Below are positions 31,101 to 38,944 of a stretch of DNA of 64,000 nucleotides, in pieces. Made by a program: the position numbers and the translations under genes. Source of the DNA: Hondaea fermentalgiana. Taxonomy: Eukaryota; Sar; Bigyra; Thraustochytrida; Thraustochytriidae. Below the pieces are notes generated by a model that saw nothing but the letters and a program-made list of their open reading frames with translations, searched no databases and was not told the DNA's origin. Each line of letters starts with the position of its first letter. Positions within the stretch are counted from its first letter, which is position 1. The stretch lies in contig NPFB01000009.1 of NCBI GenBank assembly GCA_014084085.1, positions 57,233-121,232 on the forward strand. Direction: 5' to 3'.

Positions 31101-31221
31101 CCTTTTCCGCAAAGCTTTTGCCGAGACGTGGACGGAAGCGTGCTGCGACGTGGATTCGCGCTGCGTCCTCGTTGTCCTCGTCATCTACGAATCCGCGTGG
31201 CCATGGACCGCTCGTAGCCAT
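28147..31221 (-). CDS. Kinesin-like protein with N-terminal motor and long charged tail
   Basis: The 1024-residue protein starts at the ATG complementary to 31219-31221; an in-frame extension to 31290 has no ATG. The motor (about residues 20-360) shows the P-loop Gly-Gln-Ser-Gly-Ser-Gly-Lys-Thr-His-Thr at 100-109, switch I Ser-Ser-Arg-Ser-His, switch II as Asp-Leu-Ala-Ala-Ser-Glu (family consensus is Gly in the fourth position), and the Leu-Thr-Arg-Ile-Leu-Arg-Gln-Ser-Leu-Gly-Gly-Asn microtubule-binding helix. An acidic Glu run (from repeat DNA 30039-30062) follows, then a ~150-residue coiled coil, Ser-rich linkers, a long Glu-rich run (DNA 28586-28680) and a basic helical end. It is an ATP-driven microtubule motor; the subfamily is unclear. 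Its promoter faces the duplicated membrane-protein gene. Confidence 0.9.
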   Translation of the reverse strand: MATSGPWPRGFVDDEDNEDAARIHVAARFRPRLGKSFAEKAQSRWRREQSLSLIHDGQRRFLFDHVFGSTHCNAEVSSKVGVRIVEKVLDGYNGTIFAYGQSGSGKTHTMSASGGLVEFCVMALFSGVARLKAASHICVSSWEVHNERIIDLFADESSHEGDEGDEDLRGATRDQTLRIRGDDCIKGSPTIEGLQEFQVHSSRETLGLLASADARRHWRETSSGPRSSRSHTFVRLSVHEPAPEGGAPSASSLLLVDLAASERSGQAEGEALLEGSHMNRSLLALREVVSSLTASQLQQQYVPYRNSLLTRILRQSLGGNAFTSIICTASDAAEDDLETETTLVFGSLCRRISTAPVRTREDTDSLPLPFRHQEVRANNVGEEEEDEEEEEEEEAKATSEGRNAARRRAKSARQTSSPRAARSQNLQEGEGNSEISEGELAYSSDNSDRSDARLVARGEDDEGEQGDDEESLSSQEATERPVGGKQRRESIFSVEPHADADHRLQDIKSWEREMRQWYVDSVEYNEETQERAQLVEAAAVRVDKERRDRAMSLARREAVFVADMRRRRSELDSMKMQLERAEQDVLTRRETLLLRENAARALEHSLQRWQARLEAKETDIETLQAKVAALGQERDEARAALELEKQRATAPSKARRKSAPALGIVSFGFDDELDEIASLPLSDMSPTCAIGASSPHRAGSGTTTIRVPCKLPEDEEEVIARMGQGKKKKKQTLSPSSTETYGDSTRGVQDSVKEAEEHVEQDNNDVEDGGASEEDSNLGIEDDVQSQEADSTFHSPGPRPVTLQRSKKGSCVCGARRDSNSNGEKRVTCVGCWPGAGDRSGVERLGEVEEEEEEEEEEEEEEEEEGEEEEEEREDEDIGNDEEGGGEGQREREEEKDFGGDMRDILYGLTEMSSLSSTMASDKRITEQAIMRLAQVLGKILLIVVPVLAHDSESIGSCSSGRSTPGSSASPLRDLPYKRRLLRRHLSEARQILIGVCRRRVLLMQESPRHARQSGTFHMAQQQS
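28586..28680. repeat. Trinucleotide (TTC/CTT) repeat inside kinesin gene
   Basis: An almost pure TTC/CTT run, read as poly-Glu on the minus strand. A similar shorter run lies at about 30039-30062. Both are in frame and add acidic low-complexity segments to the kinesin tail. Confidence 0.9.
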
Positions 31222-31732
31222 ACTTTCTGCAACCACGTATTTGCTCTGCTCGGTTGCGCGTGAATAGGTATACAAAGCGCTACCGCGCACGCTCGCTTCG
31301 AGCCTTCCTCTCCCCCGTATCCCTCGTTGGAATTGAATTCCTTGCGCGGCTGTGCTGCGTCAGCAAGTTGAACTTCAAGTTGGCACTCACCCGCACGTGG
31401 GAGCATCACACACTCTTTGCAATAGAACCGTTGGCAGGACATGACAGACGAGCGAGCCGTAGTGGTTCGCTCAACTGGGTGTGCGCAAGTAGCACGAGCC
31501 CCCCTCCCCCAGGCCTAGTACCACTTGTCAGATCACGAGTGGCCGGGCCGCGCAGCGGCAGTGGCCCGTAAACAGACGCACGCGATCAGTGGCAGAGAAT
31601 GAGAATCGATCGATCACCATCGACAAACCCACAAATTTGGCGGAAAGAGTGGGCGAGCCCCCTCCCTCTCAGTCGCCAGTGTCAGTGAGGAAGGAAGGTA
31701 TAATCGACGAACGCGAAGAGGGGACTGCACAG
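31222..31732. promoter_or_regulatory. Divergent promoter region, kinesin / duplicated membrane protein
   Basis: 511 bp between two divergent ATG starts. It includes a C-rich tract with AGGCCTA (about 31499-31517). The + strand frame is open from 31589 but has no ATG until 31733. No other gene is seen. Confidence 0.45.
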
Positions 31733-32971
31733 ATGGCCAGACCCCCAACACGATTGCTTGTACTGGACGCGCTCGCGAACATGTTGAACCTCGGAGCCGT
31801 GGGGCGTGGCGCGACGCTGCTCGCAGGCGTCCTGGTCGTCCTGGTTGGCCTTGTCCACCTCTTCAAAATCCTTGAGGAAACGTGCACAGAGACGCCTGCA
31901 ATGGCAGCAGGCACGTCCAGCTACGAGTGCATCGGCCCCTCCTTGCGATGGAATACTGACCAAGCCGAGAGTCCGGTGGCCGACGTCAATGGCCAATGGC
32001 GAAATGTCTTCACGTTCGTGCCAGACCCATTCCTGCTGCACTGGAGCCCTCTGATCCTCGGGCTGGCGACCATTTCAATTCACTTTGCCGAGCCAGGTTG
32101 GATCATCGAGGCCATCGCGCACACGTGGTTCCGTCTTTTTCTTTGGCTCATTTTCGTTGCGCTCTATGGGTCCTTTGGCTACGCCGGAAACATGGGCATT
32201 ATTGTGGGTTTCTTTCTCGTTTTCATTGCTGCGCTGGCGCTCCTCATTGAAGTTCTCTTTCGCAACGGACAGTCCCCTTCGACGCGCATGACGCTTCGCG
32301 CGCCCGATCGCCTCTCGGAATGCACTCCATCCCCCGTAACGCAAGTTTTCTCGTCCATTGTCATTTACGGCATGCCGCTTGTTGGCTTTTTGACGGTGAT
32401 TCTCGGCGTGATTGTCGTCATTGACCGTCTCCCCACCATCTGCGAGGATGGCTATCCTCTGACCAACTTTGAGTCTCAGCTCTCCTGCGTTGGACCGGGC
32501 CTCATTTGGATCGAGCGCACCGACACTGACGTCACGGTCCTGGACACAACCTACAGCATCAACACGCTCGTTGGCAGCGACGATTGGGGTTCTTTCTTCA
32601 GTCTTCGACCAAGCGTCTTCTTTGACCTTCTCACGCCCCTTCTCATGGGCATCATCTCCATGCTCGCCAGCTTGACGTCGAATGTCGATTCGATCATGGC
32701 CTCATGGACCTTGCTGTCGTACTGGCTTCTTGCTCAGGCTCTTTTTGGAAACTTTGGCTATGGAGGCAATTATGGAGTCGTTCTTGGATTCCTCAGCAGT
32801 ATTCTTTCTTTCTGCGCAGGTGTCGTCACATGGTCTAAGAATCCTCCGACGGACAAACGGGCTCGGAATTCGCAATCGGAACTTTCGTTGTCCATGCCGT
32901 CTTGCTGCGCAGGTAGTTGCTGCATCCGCTCCTCGCCATCCGCGGCCACACCTGCGCAGTCAAAGGCGTGA
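31733..32971 (+). CDS. Internally duplicated polytopic membrane protein, unknown family
   Basis: The first ATG (31733) gives 412 residues; the frame is open upstream to 31589 without an ATG. Two repeats of about 190 residues each begin with a hydrophobic helix, then a Cys-x-Gly-Pro-x-Leu-x-Trp motif (residues 66-73 and 252-259), a Pro-Phe/Val-Phe-Phe helix, and a helix with Phe-Gly-Tyr-(Ala/Gly)-Gly-Asn followed by Gly-(Ile/Val)-(Ile/Val)-(Val/Leu)-Gly-Phe (148-160 and 341-353). About four membrane segments per half give roughly eight in total. The tail is Ser/Cys-rich with a Cys-Cys-Ala-Gly-Ser-Cys-Cys cluster that might be palmitoylated (inference). I do not recognise the family. The duplicated layout suggests a small transporter or scaffold with pseudo-twofold symmetry. 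Confidence 0.75.
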   Translation: MARPPTRLLVLDALANMLNLGAVGRGATLLAGVLVVLVGLVHLFKILEETCTETPAMAAGTSSYECIGPSLRWNTDQAESPVADVNGQWRNVFTFVPDPFLLHWSPLILGLATISIHFAEPGWIIEAIAHTWFRLFLWLIFVALYGSFGYAGNMGIIVGFFLVFIAALALLIEVLFRNGQSPSTRMTLRAPDRLSECTPSPVTQVFSSIVIYGMPLVGFLTVILGVIVVIDRLPTICEDGYPLTNFESQLSCVGPGLIWIERTDTDVTVLDTTYSINTLVGSDDWGSFFSLRPSVFFDLLTPLLMGIISMLASLTSNVDSIMASWTLLSYWLLAQALFGNFGYGGNYGVVLGFLSSILSFCAGVVTWSKNPPTDKRARNSQSELSLSMPSCCAGSCCIRSSPSAATPAQSKA

Positions 32972-33108
32972 TGCTATCATCGCGCCAACAACTGCCAAGA
33001 AGGGATGGAAGGAACTTGAAGGCGTGCTTCTTCGTTTCTCTTTCCTTTCCATTTCGTTTCGTTCTTTTTCTTCTACTTTTTCTTTTCTGCTTTTCTCTTT
33101 ACAGAGTT

Positions 33109-33109
<1 letters not shown>

Positions 33110-33161
<52 letters not shown>

Positions 33162-33261
33162 NNNNNNNNNNNNNNNNNNNNNNNNNNNNNNNNNNNNNNN
33201 NNNNNNNNNNNNNNNNNNNNNNNNNNNNNNNNNNNNNNNNNNNNNNNNNNNNNNNNNNNNN

Positions 33262-33313
<52 letters not shown>
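33110..33313. repeat. (GCAA)n microsatellite interrupted by assembly gap
   Basis: GCAA repeats run from 33110 to 33161 and resume from 33262 to 33313, with a 100-N gap at 33162-33261 between them. The true length is unknown. Confidence 0.97.
33162..33261. other. Assembly gap (100 N)
   Basis: Exactly 100 N inside the GCAA repeat; the gap size is nominal. Confidence 0.99.
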
Positions 33314-33314
<1 letters not shown>

Positions 33315-33941
33315 CAGCAATCGAGTCCAACATTCCCCTCTCCTTCTTTTGACTCGGACATGTTGGAATTTGCAGTGAGAGTTTCGTCCATTCGCTTTCA
33401 CATCATACGTTTTCGTCCTGACTGTGGCTGGCTGCTGTTACCGCGCTTTCCGGGATGGCCAATCGTTCACCTGACCCTCGATTTCTCCTGGCCCTCGATT
33501 TCTCCAAAGAGTTCCTGAATCCTCGACGGCCAACCAAACAATCGATCGACCTCGACCCCTGATCATATTTGATAGCCTATCCTTGACAAACGATGCACGC
33601 AGTCGCGCAGCAAATGTTTCCTGTTCCATGTCTCGCTCGATTCCCTCTCCCTTCTCGCTCGGCTAGCCAGCTGATTAGCGAGCGACAAGTTCCACGCCGT
33701 TGACTGACAGACTGACTGGAGGTGAACTGCTTTGCTTGCCTGGGCCAAACCGGGATTCGGGCTCACGGGAGACTGAGGCGCTCCGCCTTGCCGGGGCTCG
33801 AGCATCTACGCGCGGCGGCGGCGGCGGCGGCGGCGGCAGCGGCAGCGGTAGCAGGAGCAGCACACTCGGCGCCCGCGCCGCCTTCGTGAGCGAGACGCAA
33901 GAACGAGCTGGTGAGGGTGAAGAACAGGAAAGGGTGACAAG

Positions 33942-35684
33942 ATGGGCCTCAACCAAAACGTGCAGTTGGCACTCCTGTTTGCCTTTCTCATGAGCGCTTC
34001 GCGCGGCGTGTGGGCCTTTACAACCTTGAGCGTATACCTTCGGGAAATAACGGGTTCGTCAGCCGACGTCGGTCTTGCCGAAGGTCTCCAAGGCATTGCC
34101 ATGGCTGCAACAGCGGTCCTGGCAGGACTGGGCGCCGATGCTACTCAAAAGCGAGACCGCCTCTTGCACGTGGCGGGGGCAGTCGGCCTTGTGGCCACAG
34201 CATGCTCCATGGCTGCTCTGCTCGTGCCGGATCTTTCGGACCGAGGTCGCTTCTGGGCCCTTACCGTTGGTCTGTGCGCGCAAGGGGCTTTTCAAGGCAT
34301 CTCCACGACTTGCATCGACACTCTCTTTGCCGATAGCGTCGAGACGGGTCAGCGTTCAAAATTTAACACGTATCGCTTTGCACTCATTCAGCTCAGCTCC
34401 GTATCGGGGCCCATCATTTGCGTTTTTCTCTTTTATCATTACGGGAATTCATGGACGCGAGCGCGACTTACACTCGTGTTTATGGTCGGCCTGTCACTCA
34501 TGACGATACCGATCTGCCTTCTCTTCTTCTTTTCAGAGCGTTATGCGCTCGGAGACGAGTCCGAGAGCCATTACATTCCGTCCACACCGGGTGGGTCATC
34601 CGCACACTACCAACGCCTCGTGGACGAAGTTCTCGAAGCCGAAGCGGAACAGCGGCGATCCCAAACACCACCCATCAATTCTTCTACGGTCCCTGCTTCG
34701 TTCTCGTCACGATCATCATCATCATCGATGCGGCAGATACTTCAGAGCGCCAGGAGAACGCGACACCAGCGACGTTCCTCTGGCCCACTCCCTGTGGCGT
34801 CCGGCAGCAGCAGCAGCGGCAGCATCAACAACAACGAGAGGAGCGATCAGATCGACGATGACGAGCCCTATGCGCTCGCCGCGGTCCACGGCACGCGCGG
34901 ATTGCCAATGAATTTCAGACAAGACTTTGTCATGGACGATGAGCGTGGGAATCGGGCAACACCGCTGCTCGCACAAAGAATCGTGGTGCCTAGCAGCTGC
35001 GGCGGGTTTCTTGGTCAGCAGCACATTCCCACCATTCTCATTGTCTCCGACGTAATCTCGGCTTTGGGGAGCGGGATGACGGTCAAGTTTTTCCCCTTGT
35101 TCTTCAAAATTAGGCTCGGATTGTCTCCGGTCGCGGTGAATCTCGTGTACATTGCACTTCCCATTTTCATGACTGCAGTCTCGCTCGCATCACGTCGGGC
35201 TGCCAAACGGCTCGGCCGCATTCAGACCTGCATCGTGCTCAGCCTTTTGGGATGCACTAGTCTCGCTGGGCTCGGATTCTTTGCAGACGCCACCCAACCT
35301 TCTGTGCATGCTATTCTCGGAATATACATGCTCAGTACGGTGCAGCACAGCTCGCGGCCTCTGCGAAAGGCTGTGCTCATGGACTACGTTGAAAAGGCGC
35401 GCCGGGCACGATTCAATTCCATTGACTCCGTTACGCGGCTCAATTGGAGCGGAAGCGCTTTCCTCGGCGGTTTGGCCATTGACCGTTCTGGCTTCGGTCG
35501 CCTCTTCTTCGTCACAGCGATCGTGCAAGCCCTGTCCACGCTTCTGCTTTTTGCGCTACTTCCCCTTGTTCCAATCCACGAGTCGCGTCGCCGCACTGTC
35601 CCCGATGAGGACCCCGACGAGGAAGATCTCTTGGCAGAGATGGAGGATAGCACGATGACGGTCGTTACAGCACATCGACGTTGA
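33942..35684 (+). CDS. Major facilitator superfamily (MFS) transporter
   Basis: A 580-residue protein starting at ACAAGATG. The N-terminal six helices span residues ~5-205, with an MFS-style loop Gly-Leu-Gly-Ala-Asp-Ala-Thr-Gln-Lys-Arg-Asp after helix 2. A hydrophilic loop of ~150 residues (about 205-360; Ser/Arg-rich, with a poly-Ser tract and an Asp-Asp-Asp patch) separates it from a C-terminal half containing about five to six helices. In that half, loop Ser-Arg-Arg-Ala-Ala-Lys-Arg-Leu-Gly-Arg is the counterpart of the MFS inter-helix motif. The tail is acidic. MFS proteins move small solutes using proton or substrate gradients; no motif here fixes the substrate. The unusually long central loop is probably regulatory. 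The gene converges with SF3B2 (227 bp). Confidence 0.8.
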   Translation: MGLNQNVQLALLFAFLMSASRGVWAFTTLSVYLREITGSSADVGLAEGLQGIAMAATAVLAGLGADATQKRDRLLHVAGAVGLVATACSMAALLVPDLSDRGRFWALTVGLCAQGAFQGISTTCIDTLFADSVETGQRSKFNTYRFALIQLSSVSGPIICVFLFYHYGNSWTRARLTLVFMVGLSLMTIPICLLFFFSERYALGDESESHYIPSTPGGSSAHYQRLVDEVLEAEAEQRRSQTPPINSSTVPASFSSRSSSSSMRQILQSARRTRHQRRSSGPLPVASGSSSSGSINNNERSDQIDDDEPYALAAVHGTRGLPMNFRQDFVMDDERGNRATPLLAQRIVVPSSCGGFLGQQHIPTILIVSDVISALGSGMTVKFFPLFFKIRLGLSPVAVNLVYIALPIFMTAVSLASRRAAKRLGRIQTCIVLSLLGCTSLAGLGFFADATQPSVHAILGIYMLSTVQHSSRPLRKAVLMDYVEKARRARFNSIDSVTRLNWSGSAFLGGLAIDRSGFGRLFFVTAIVQALSTLLLFALLPLVPIHESRRRTVPDEDPDEEDLLAEMEDSTMTVVTAHRR

Positions 35685-35911
35685 CGATTGATTCCCATTC
35701 GACCAAACCATATTGGTTGGTTGGTTGGTTGGTTGGTTGGAGTAAACGACGATTGACCAAATAACCTTGGTTGACATTGACGATCGGCCAAACAATTTTG
35801 GTAGACATTGATGATCGACCAAACAATCTTGGTTGCGAGCAGCGATTGCGGGGCGAGCGCCCTTCGCAACGCCGCTGCTTGGGCGCAGTCTGATCGTTTC
35901 CAACGCACACT
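35685..35911. repeat. Convergent 3' region with TTGG repeat and ~31-bp hairpin repeats
   Basis: A (TTGG)n tract at 35713-35740 is followed by three ~31-bp copies beginning near 35749, 35780 and 35812. Each pairs GACCAA(A) with TTGGT across a short loop. They lie between the MFS and SF3B2 stops, where they could shape the 3' ends of both transcripts. Confidence 0.7.
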
Positions 35912-37744
35912 TTAGAACTTGAAGTTCTGCTCAAGGTCGTCCGCGTCGTCCTCGTCATCGTCCTCCCTATCCTGGGAAGCATTTCCAGTCTTGTTTGTCT
36001 TCTTCTCGTCCTCCTTTCCAGTCTTGGTAGATGGACTTGAGCTCGACTGCTGCCCCTCGTCCGTTGCTCCCGATTGTAGTTTGTATTTGTACGCGGTCGC
36101 AAACGTCTCGTTCCCGACCGACGTTTGCTTTTGTTCAATAACGGTGTACAATGATTTGTCTTCGTCTTTACCGTGATCCTTTTCGTCGCGTCGGGCTTGC
36201 TTGCGCGCAGGACCTGACTCGTCATCATCATCATCATCATCATCACCATTCTCTGCGCGCTCGGTAGCCGTGGGAGCGGCACGCTTGCGATCGTTGTTGG
36301 CCCTTGTCTCCGCGTTTTGAACCATTTCCTGATCAGCCTCGTCACCACTATTTTCCTCTCCGTCTTCGTTATCATCCTCGTCCTCGTCCTCATTCTCGCC
36401 ATCGTCCTCGTCATCGTCGTCATCATAATCGTCATCAGACACAGCTTCTCCCCAGTGATCTGCTGCAGCATTTGAAGATGCGCCGCCATTAACCTGAGCT
36501 TCGTTAGCTGTGTTGTTGCTCTTGCCTTGTGGTGTATTCGGGGCGACAGTAGAATTCTCGTCGGTCTGCGCAAAAACACCTTCACCAAAAAGAGGTCGTC
36601 CAAACTGGTCCACAGGAGCTTTCCCCCAGCCGCCTTCATGAAAGCCAAAACGGGCTCCCGCAGGAAGCGGCGCGTTGACTCCTGGTACGCGTAGCCCAGG
36701 GTACGATGGCGGCGGTCCATGGCGCTGCATGTTGAACAGCCAGGGTGGTGGGCTATTTTCGCCCATGTCCAATGCCTTGCGTAACGCAGGAGAGAGCACA
36801 CCAGGCCTAAACTTGCCAGTGTCCATTTCGTACTCCATTCCCTCGTAGTAAATTTCTCCGTGACCCTTGAGCACCGGCTTGGTTTGATGCTTGAAGAAGG
36901 CATCATGAAGGACCTGATAGTCAATGTCCATGACGCCAAGTTTGGGTGCGACACGGTCCCGCGCGATGGCACGTGCTTGCTTGGCCGCCTCCTGCTCTGC
37001 AAGCTCTGCACGGATCTTGTTGATGCCTGTTTCAGCAATGAAATCAGGGAGCTTGTACGCTACTCGCTCGAGACCGCGTTTACCTTGCAAAAACTTGCGC
37101 AAAGCAGCCCAATGTCGCGGCACTGCCACCGAGCTACGACTACTCTTGAGGTGCAAGAGGAGAACCGGGTCCGGAGACGCTGGATCGTGGGCCTCGACAA
37201 GGTCAGGCCGTGACACAATTTGCTTTAGCTCGGCGACGGTGAATCGCGAGAGTTTCTTGCGCTTTGCATTGCTGATTGTCTTTGCAGCAGCATCCTCGTC
37301 TTCCCCGTCATTGTTTTCGCCATTCATATCATCACCATCATTGTCATCATCGTCATCTAGCTCAAGGACATCGCGCTCGCGCTTGGCATCCTTCTCTGCT
37401 GCAGCGGCCGCTCGAGGATCCTCAGCCACAGCGGCGACAGAGCCTCCTGCGGCCTGTTCAGCCTCTGCGAATCGCTCAAAAACGCCTTTAAAGTCCGAGA
37501 ATTCTGAGCCCAGGCGGCTCACGTCCACCTTTTCCGGCACGTACTCGACGGCGGTGGCCGTGGGCTTGGAGGCCTCTTTCTGCGGCTCCTCTTGCTGCTG
37601 CTGTGGCTGTTGTTGCTCCTCTTGCTGCTCAAGTTGGCGCTGCTCCTGGCGTTGCTGCTTCTTGCGCCGCCGCTTCTTGGCGTTGCGCGTGAGCTTGTGG
37701 CCGTTGGCCCCGGGGCCCGCGGCCGCATCCTCTGGCGCCCCCAT
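35912..37744 (-). CDS. SF3B2: Splicing factor 3B subunit 2 (SAP145/Cus1)
   Basis: The 610-residue protein starts at the ATG complementary to 37742-37744. Reading continues in frame upstream to 38269, but that stretch overlaps the divergent BolA gene and is not coding-like. Order: a Lys/Arg-rich then Gln-rich N-terminus; an acidic linker; the conserved DUF382 region (DNA about 36900-37240) with Pro-Arg-His-Trp and Leu-Pro-Asp-Phe-Ile; and the PSP motif with Arg-Lys-Ala-Leu-Asp-Met and Pro-Pro-Pro-Trp-Leu, then Gly-Ala-Arg-Phe-Gly-Phe-His-Glu-Gly-Gly-Trp-Gly-Lys-Pro-Val-type residues. SF3B2 is a U2 snRNP SF3b subunit that helps define the branch site. The C-terminal third is Asp/Glu-rich and shorter than in animals. 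Its promoter is shared with BolA. Confidence 0.93.
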   Translation of the reverse strand: MGAPEDAAAGPGANGHKLTRNAKKRRRKKQQRQEQRQLEQQEEQQQPQQQQEEPQKEASKPTATAVEYVPEKVDVSRLGSEFSDFKGVFERFAEAEQAAGGSVAAVAEDPRAAAAAEKDAKRERDVLELDDDDDNDGDDMNGENNDGEDEDAAAKTISNAKRKKLSRFTVAELKQIVSRPDLVEAHDPASPDPVLLLHLKSSRSSVAVPRHWAALRKFLQGKRGLERVAYKLPDFIAETGINKIRAELAEQEAAKQARAIARDRVAPKLGVMDIDYQVLHDAFFKHQTKPVLKGHGEIYYEGMEYEMDTGKFRPGVLSPALRKALDMGENSPPPWLFNMQRHGPPPSYPGLRVPGVNAPLPAGARFGFHEGGWGKAPVDQFGRPLFGEGVFAQTDENSTVAPNTPQGKSNNTANEAQVNGGASSNAAADHWGEAVSDDDYDDDDDEDDGENEDEDEDDNEDGEENSGDEADQEMVQNAETRANNDRKRAAPTATERAENGDDDDDDDDESGPARKQARRDEKDHGKDEDKSLYTVIEQKQTSVGNETFATAYKYKLQSGATDEGQQSSSSPSTKTGKEDEKKTNKTGNASQDREDDDEDDADDLEQNFKF

Positions 37745-38111
37745 CACTCGCCAGCGCGCTGCGGTTCTGTCTGCCCGCCCGCCCGCGCGCCCGCGCGCCC
37801 TCGCTCCTGCCCGCGCGAGGCTCGCGATCCACCACTGGCCCGACGAAACAAGAGAGCACGAGACGAACGACCAAGGAGAGAGAGCCTCTGAGAGAGAGAG
37901 AGAGAGAGAGAGGTTTTTGTTCTTCTCCGTTCTCGCGTTCTTTCCACCTTTCGCTTTCCCTCCTGCTTTCCTTGCATCCCTCCTTTCGGGGGCCCCACGT
38001 GGACCCAATTCTGCCCCCCCTGTTTTGGGGGCTGTCGCGGCAAACCCCGAAGCAGAGAAGCGTCCGCACGACCGTGCACGCCAGCCGGAGGAGAAGGAGG
38101 AGGAGAGGAGC
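37745..38111. promoter_or_regulatory. Divergent promoter SF3B2 / BolA with GA tract
   Basis: 367 bp between divergent starts. It includes a purine (GA)n tract at 37890-37912 and a GC-rich strip before each gene. It is a compact bidirectional promoter; no TATA-like box is obvious. Confidence 0.5.
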
Positions 38112-38555
38112 ATGCAAGCTGCGCTGCGGTCGGGTCTGCGCGCGAACACACTCGTGACCGCAGCAGCAGCGAGGACCGGGCCTGCGTCGCGCGTCGGCGT
38201 CGCGAGAGGACTCATGGCGACCACGTCCCCCCAGGCGGAAAAGCCCGTGCAGCGGTCCATCGAGACCAAGCTCGAGGCCGCTTTCTCACCCTTTCAGCAC
38301 CTCGAGGTGATCAACGAGTCGAGTGGACACAACGTGCCGCGCGGCTCCGAGACGCATTTCAAAGTTGTCGTGGTCAGCGACAAGTTTGAAGGCCTCAAAC
38401 TCATCGAGAGGCATCGTCTCGTGCAGTCAACTCTGGACGCCGAGCTCCAGGGTGGCGTCCACGCATTGTCTATTGTTGCCAAGACCCCGGCGCAGTGGGA
38501 GGATAAGCCCGTGATTCCGCCTTCGCCGAATTGCCGTGGAGGCAGCAAAAAGTAA
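38112..38555 (+). CDS. BolA-family protein, probably mitochondrial
   Basis: A 147-residue protein from ATG 38112; the frame is open upstream but that region is the divergent promoter. The first ~40 residues are rich in Arg/Ala/Ser with few acidic residues, fitting a mitochondrial presequence. The BolA domain follows (about 48-130): an Ile-Glu-x-Lys-Leu helix, Val-Ile-Asn-Glu-Ser-Ser-Gly-His, the strand Glu-Thr-His-Phe-Lys-Val-Val-Val-Val, Phe-Glu-Gly-Leu-Lys-Leu-Ile-Glu-Arg-His-Arg, and Val-His-Ala-Leu-Ser-Ile-Val. BolA proteins bind [2Fe-2S] clusters with monothiol glutaredoxins. The Gly-His residue fits the BolA1-type ligand loop, but a BOLA1 versus BOLA3 assignment is not attempted. Confidence 0.9.
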   Translation: MQAALRSGLRANTLVTAAAARTGPASRVGVARGLMATTSPQAEKPVQRSIETKLEAAFSPFQHLEVINESSGHNVPRGSETHFKVVVVSDKFEGLKLIERHRLVQSTLDAELQGGVHALSIVAKTPAQWEDKPVIPPSPNCRGGSKK

Positions 38556-38944
38556 AGTCGGCATCAAGACCCGAGCAAAGGGTGGTGGGAGCGGTAACAC
38601 GAGCGCGTGAGCGGATATTGATATTGCCTTCGCACCCAACGTCGAACCTTCGAAAATTTAGGTCTTTATGCTAGGCCCTAGGCCGTAGCCTCAGGTAGTG
38701 TACATGATGGTTCGTTAAACTCAGCTTGTCTATAAAGAATGCACTGTCACACCCCTTATAAGCTCTATTGTTGCTTGTCGTGCGCAAGCTTGCTTGAGAG
38801 CATTTTTTGAGAAAAGTGCCGGGGTGGTCGAGAGCGTATCGAAAAAATGGGGAGAGCGCTGCGAAAGCCCTAATAAGTTGCTGCACTGCGCTGAGAGAAG
38901 ATTGTAAGAAAAGAAAACAAGGGGGAGAGGTGCAGAGAGGGGCT
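38556..38944. other. Convergent intergenic region BolA / DUS
   Basis: 389 bp with GCTAGGCCCTAGGCC near 38670 and a GAAAA-rich stretch near 38900. It holds the 3' ends of two convergent genes. No gene is seen. Confidence 0.55.

Larger units (their letters stand above)
32972..33941. other. Intergenic region with GCAA microsatellite and MFS 5' leader
   Basis: Contains the tetranucleotide repeat and gap described separately, then about 600 bp of mixed sequence including a (GGC)n run near 33815-33835 that lies in the 5' leader of the MFS gene. No gene is seen; frames across the repeat translate to repeated Gln-Ala-Ser-Lys. Confidence 0.6.

Noticed and set aside
33110..33313. Gln-Ala-Ser-Lys repeat protein
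   Set aside because: The translation comes only from the GCAA microsatellite and crosses an assembly gap.
36924..38111. Upstream extension of the BolA frame
   Set aside because: It overlaps the coding strand of SF3B2 and the shared promoter; the BolA start with a presequence at 38112 is sufficient.
37745..38269. N-terminal extension of SF3B2
   Set aside because: It overlaps BolA and its promoter and carries GA-tract-encoded repeats; ATG 37744 gives a normal N-terminus.
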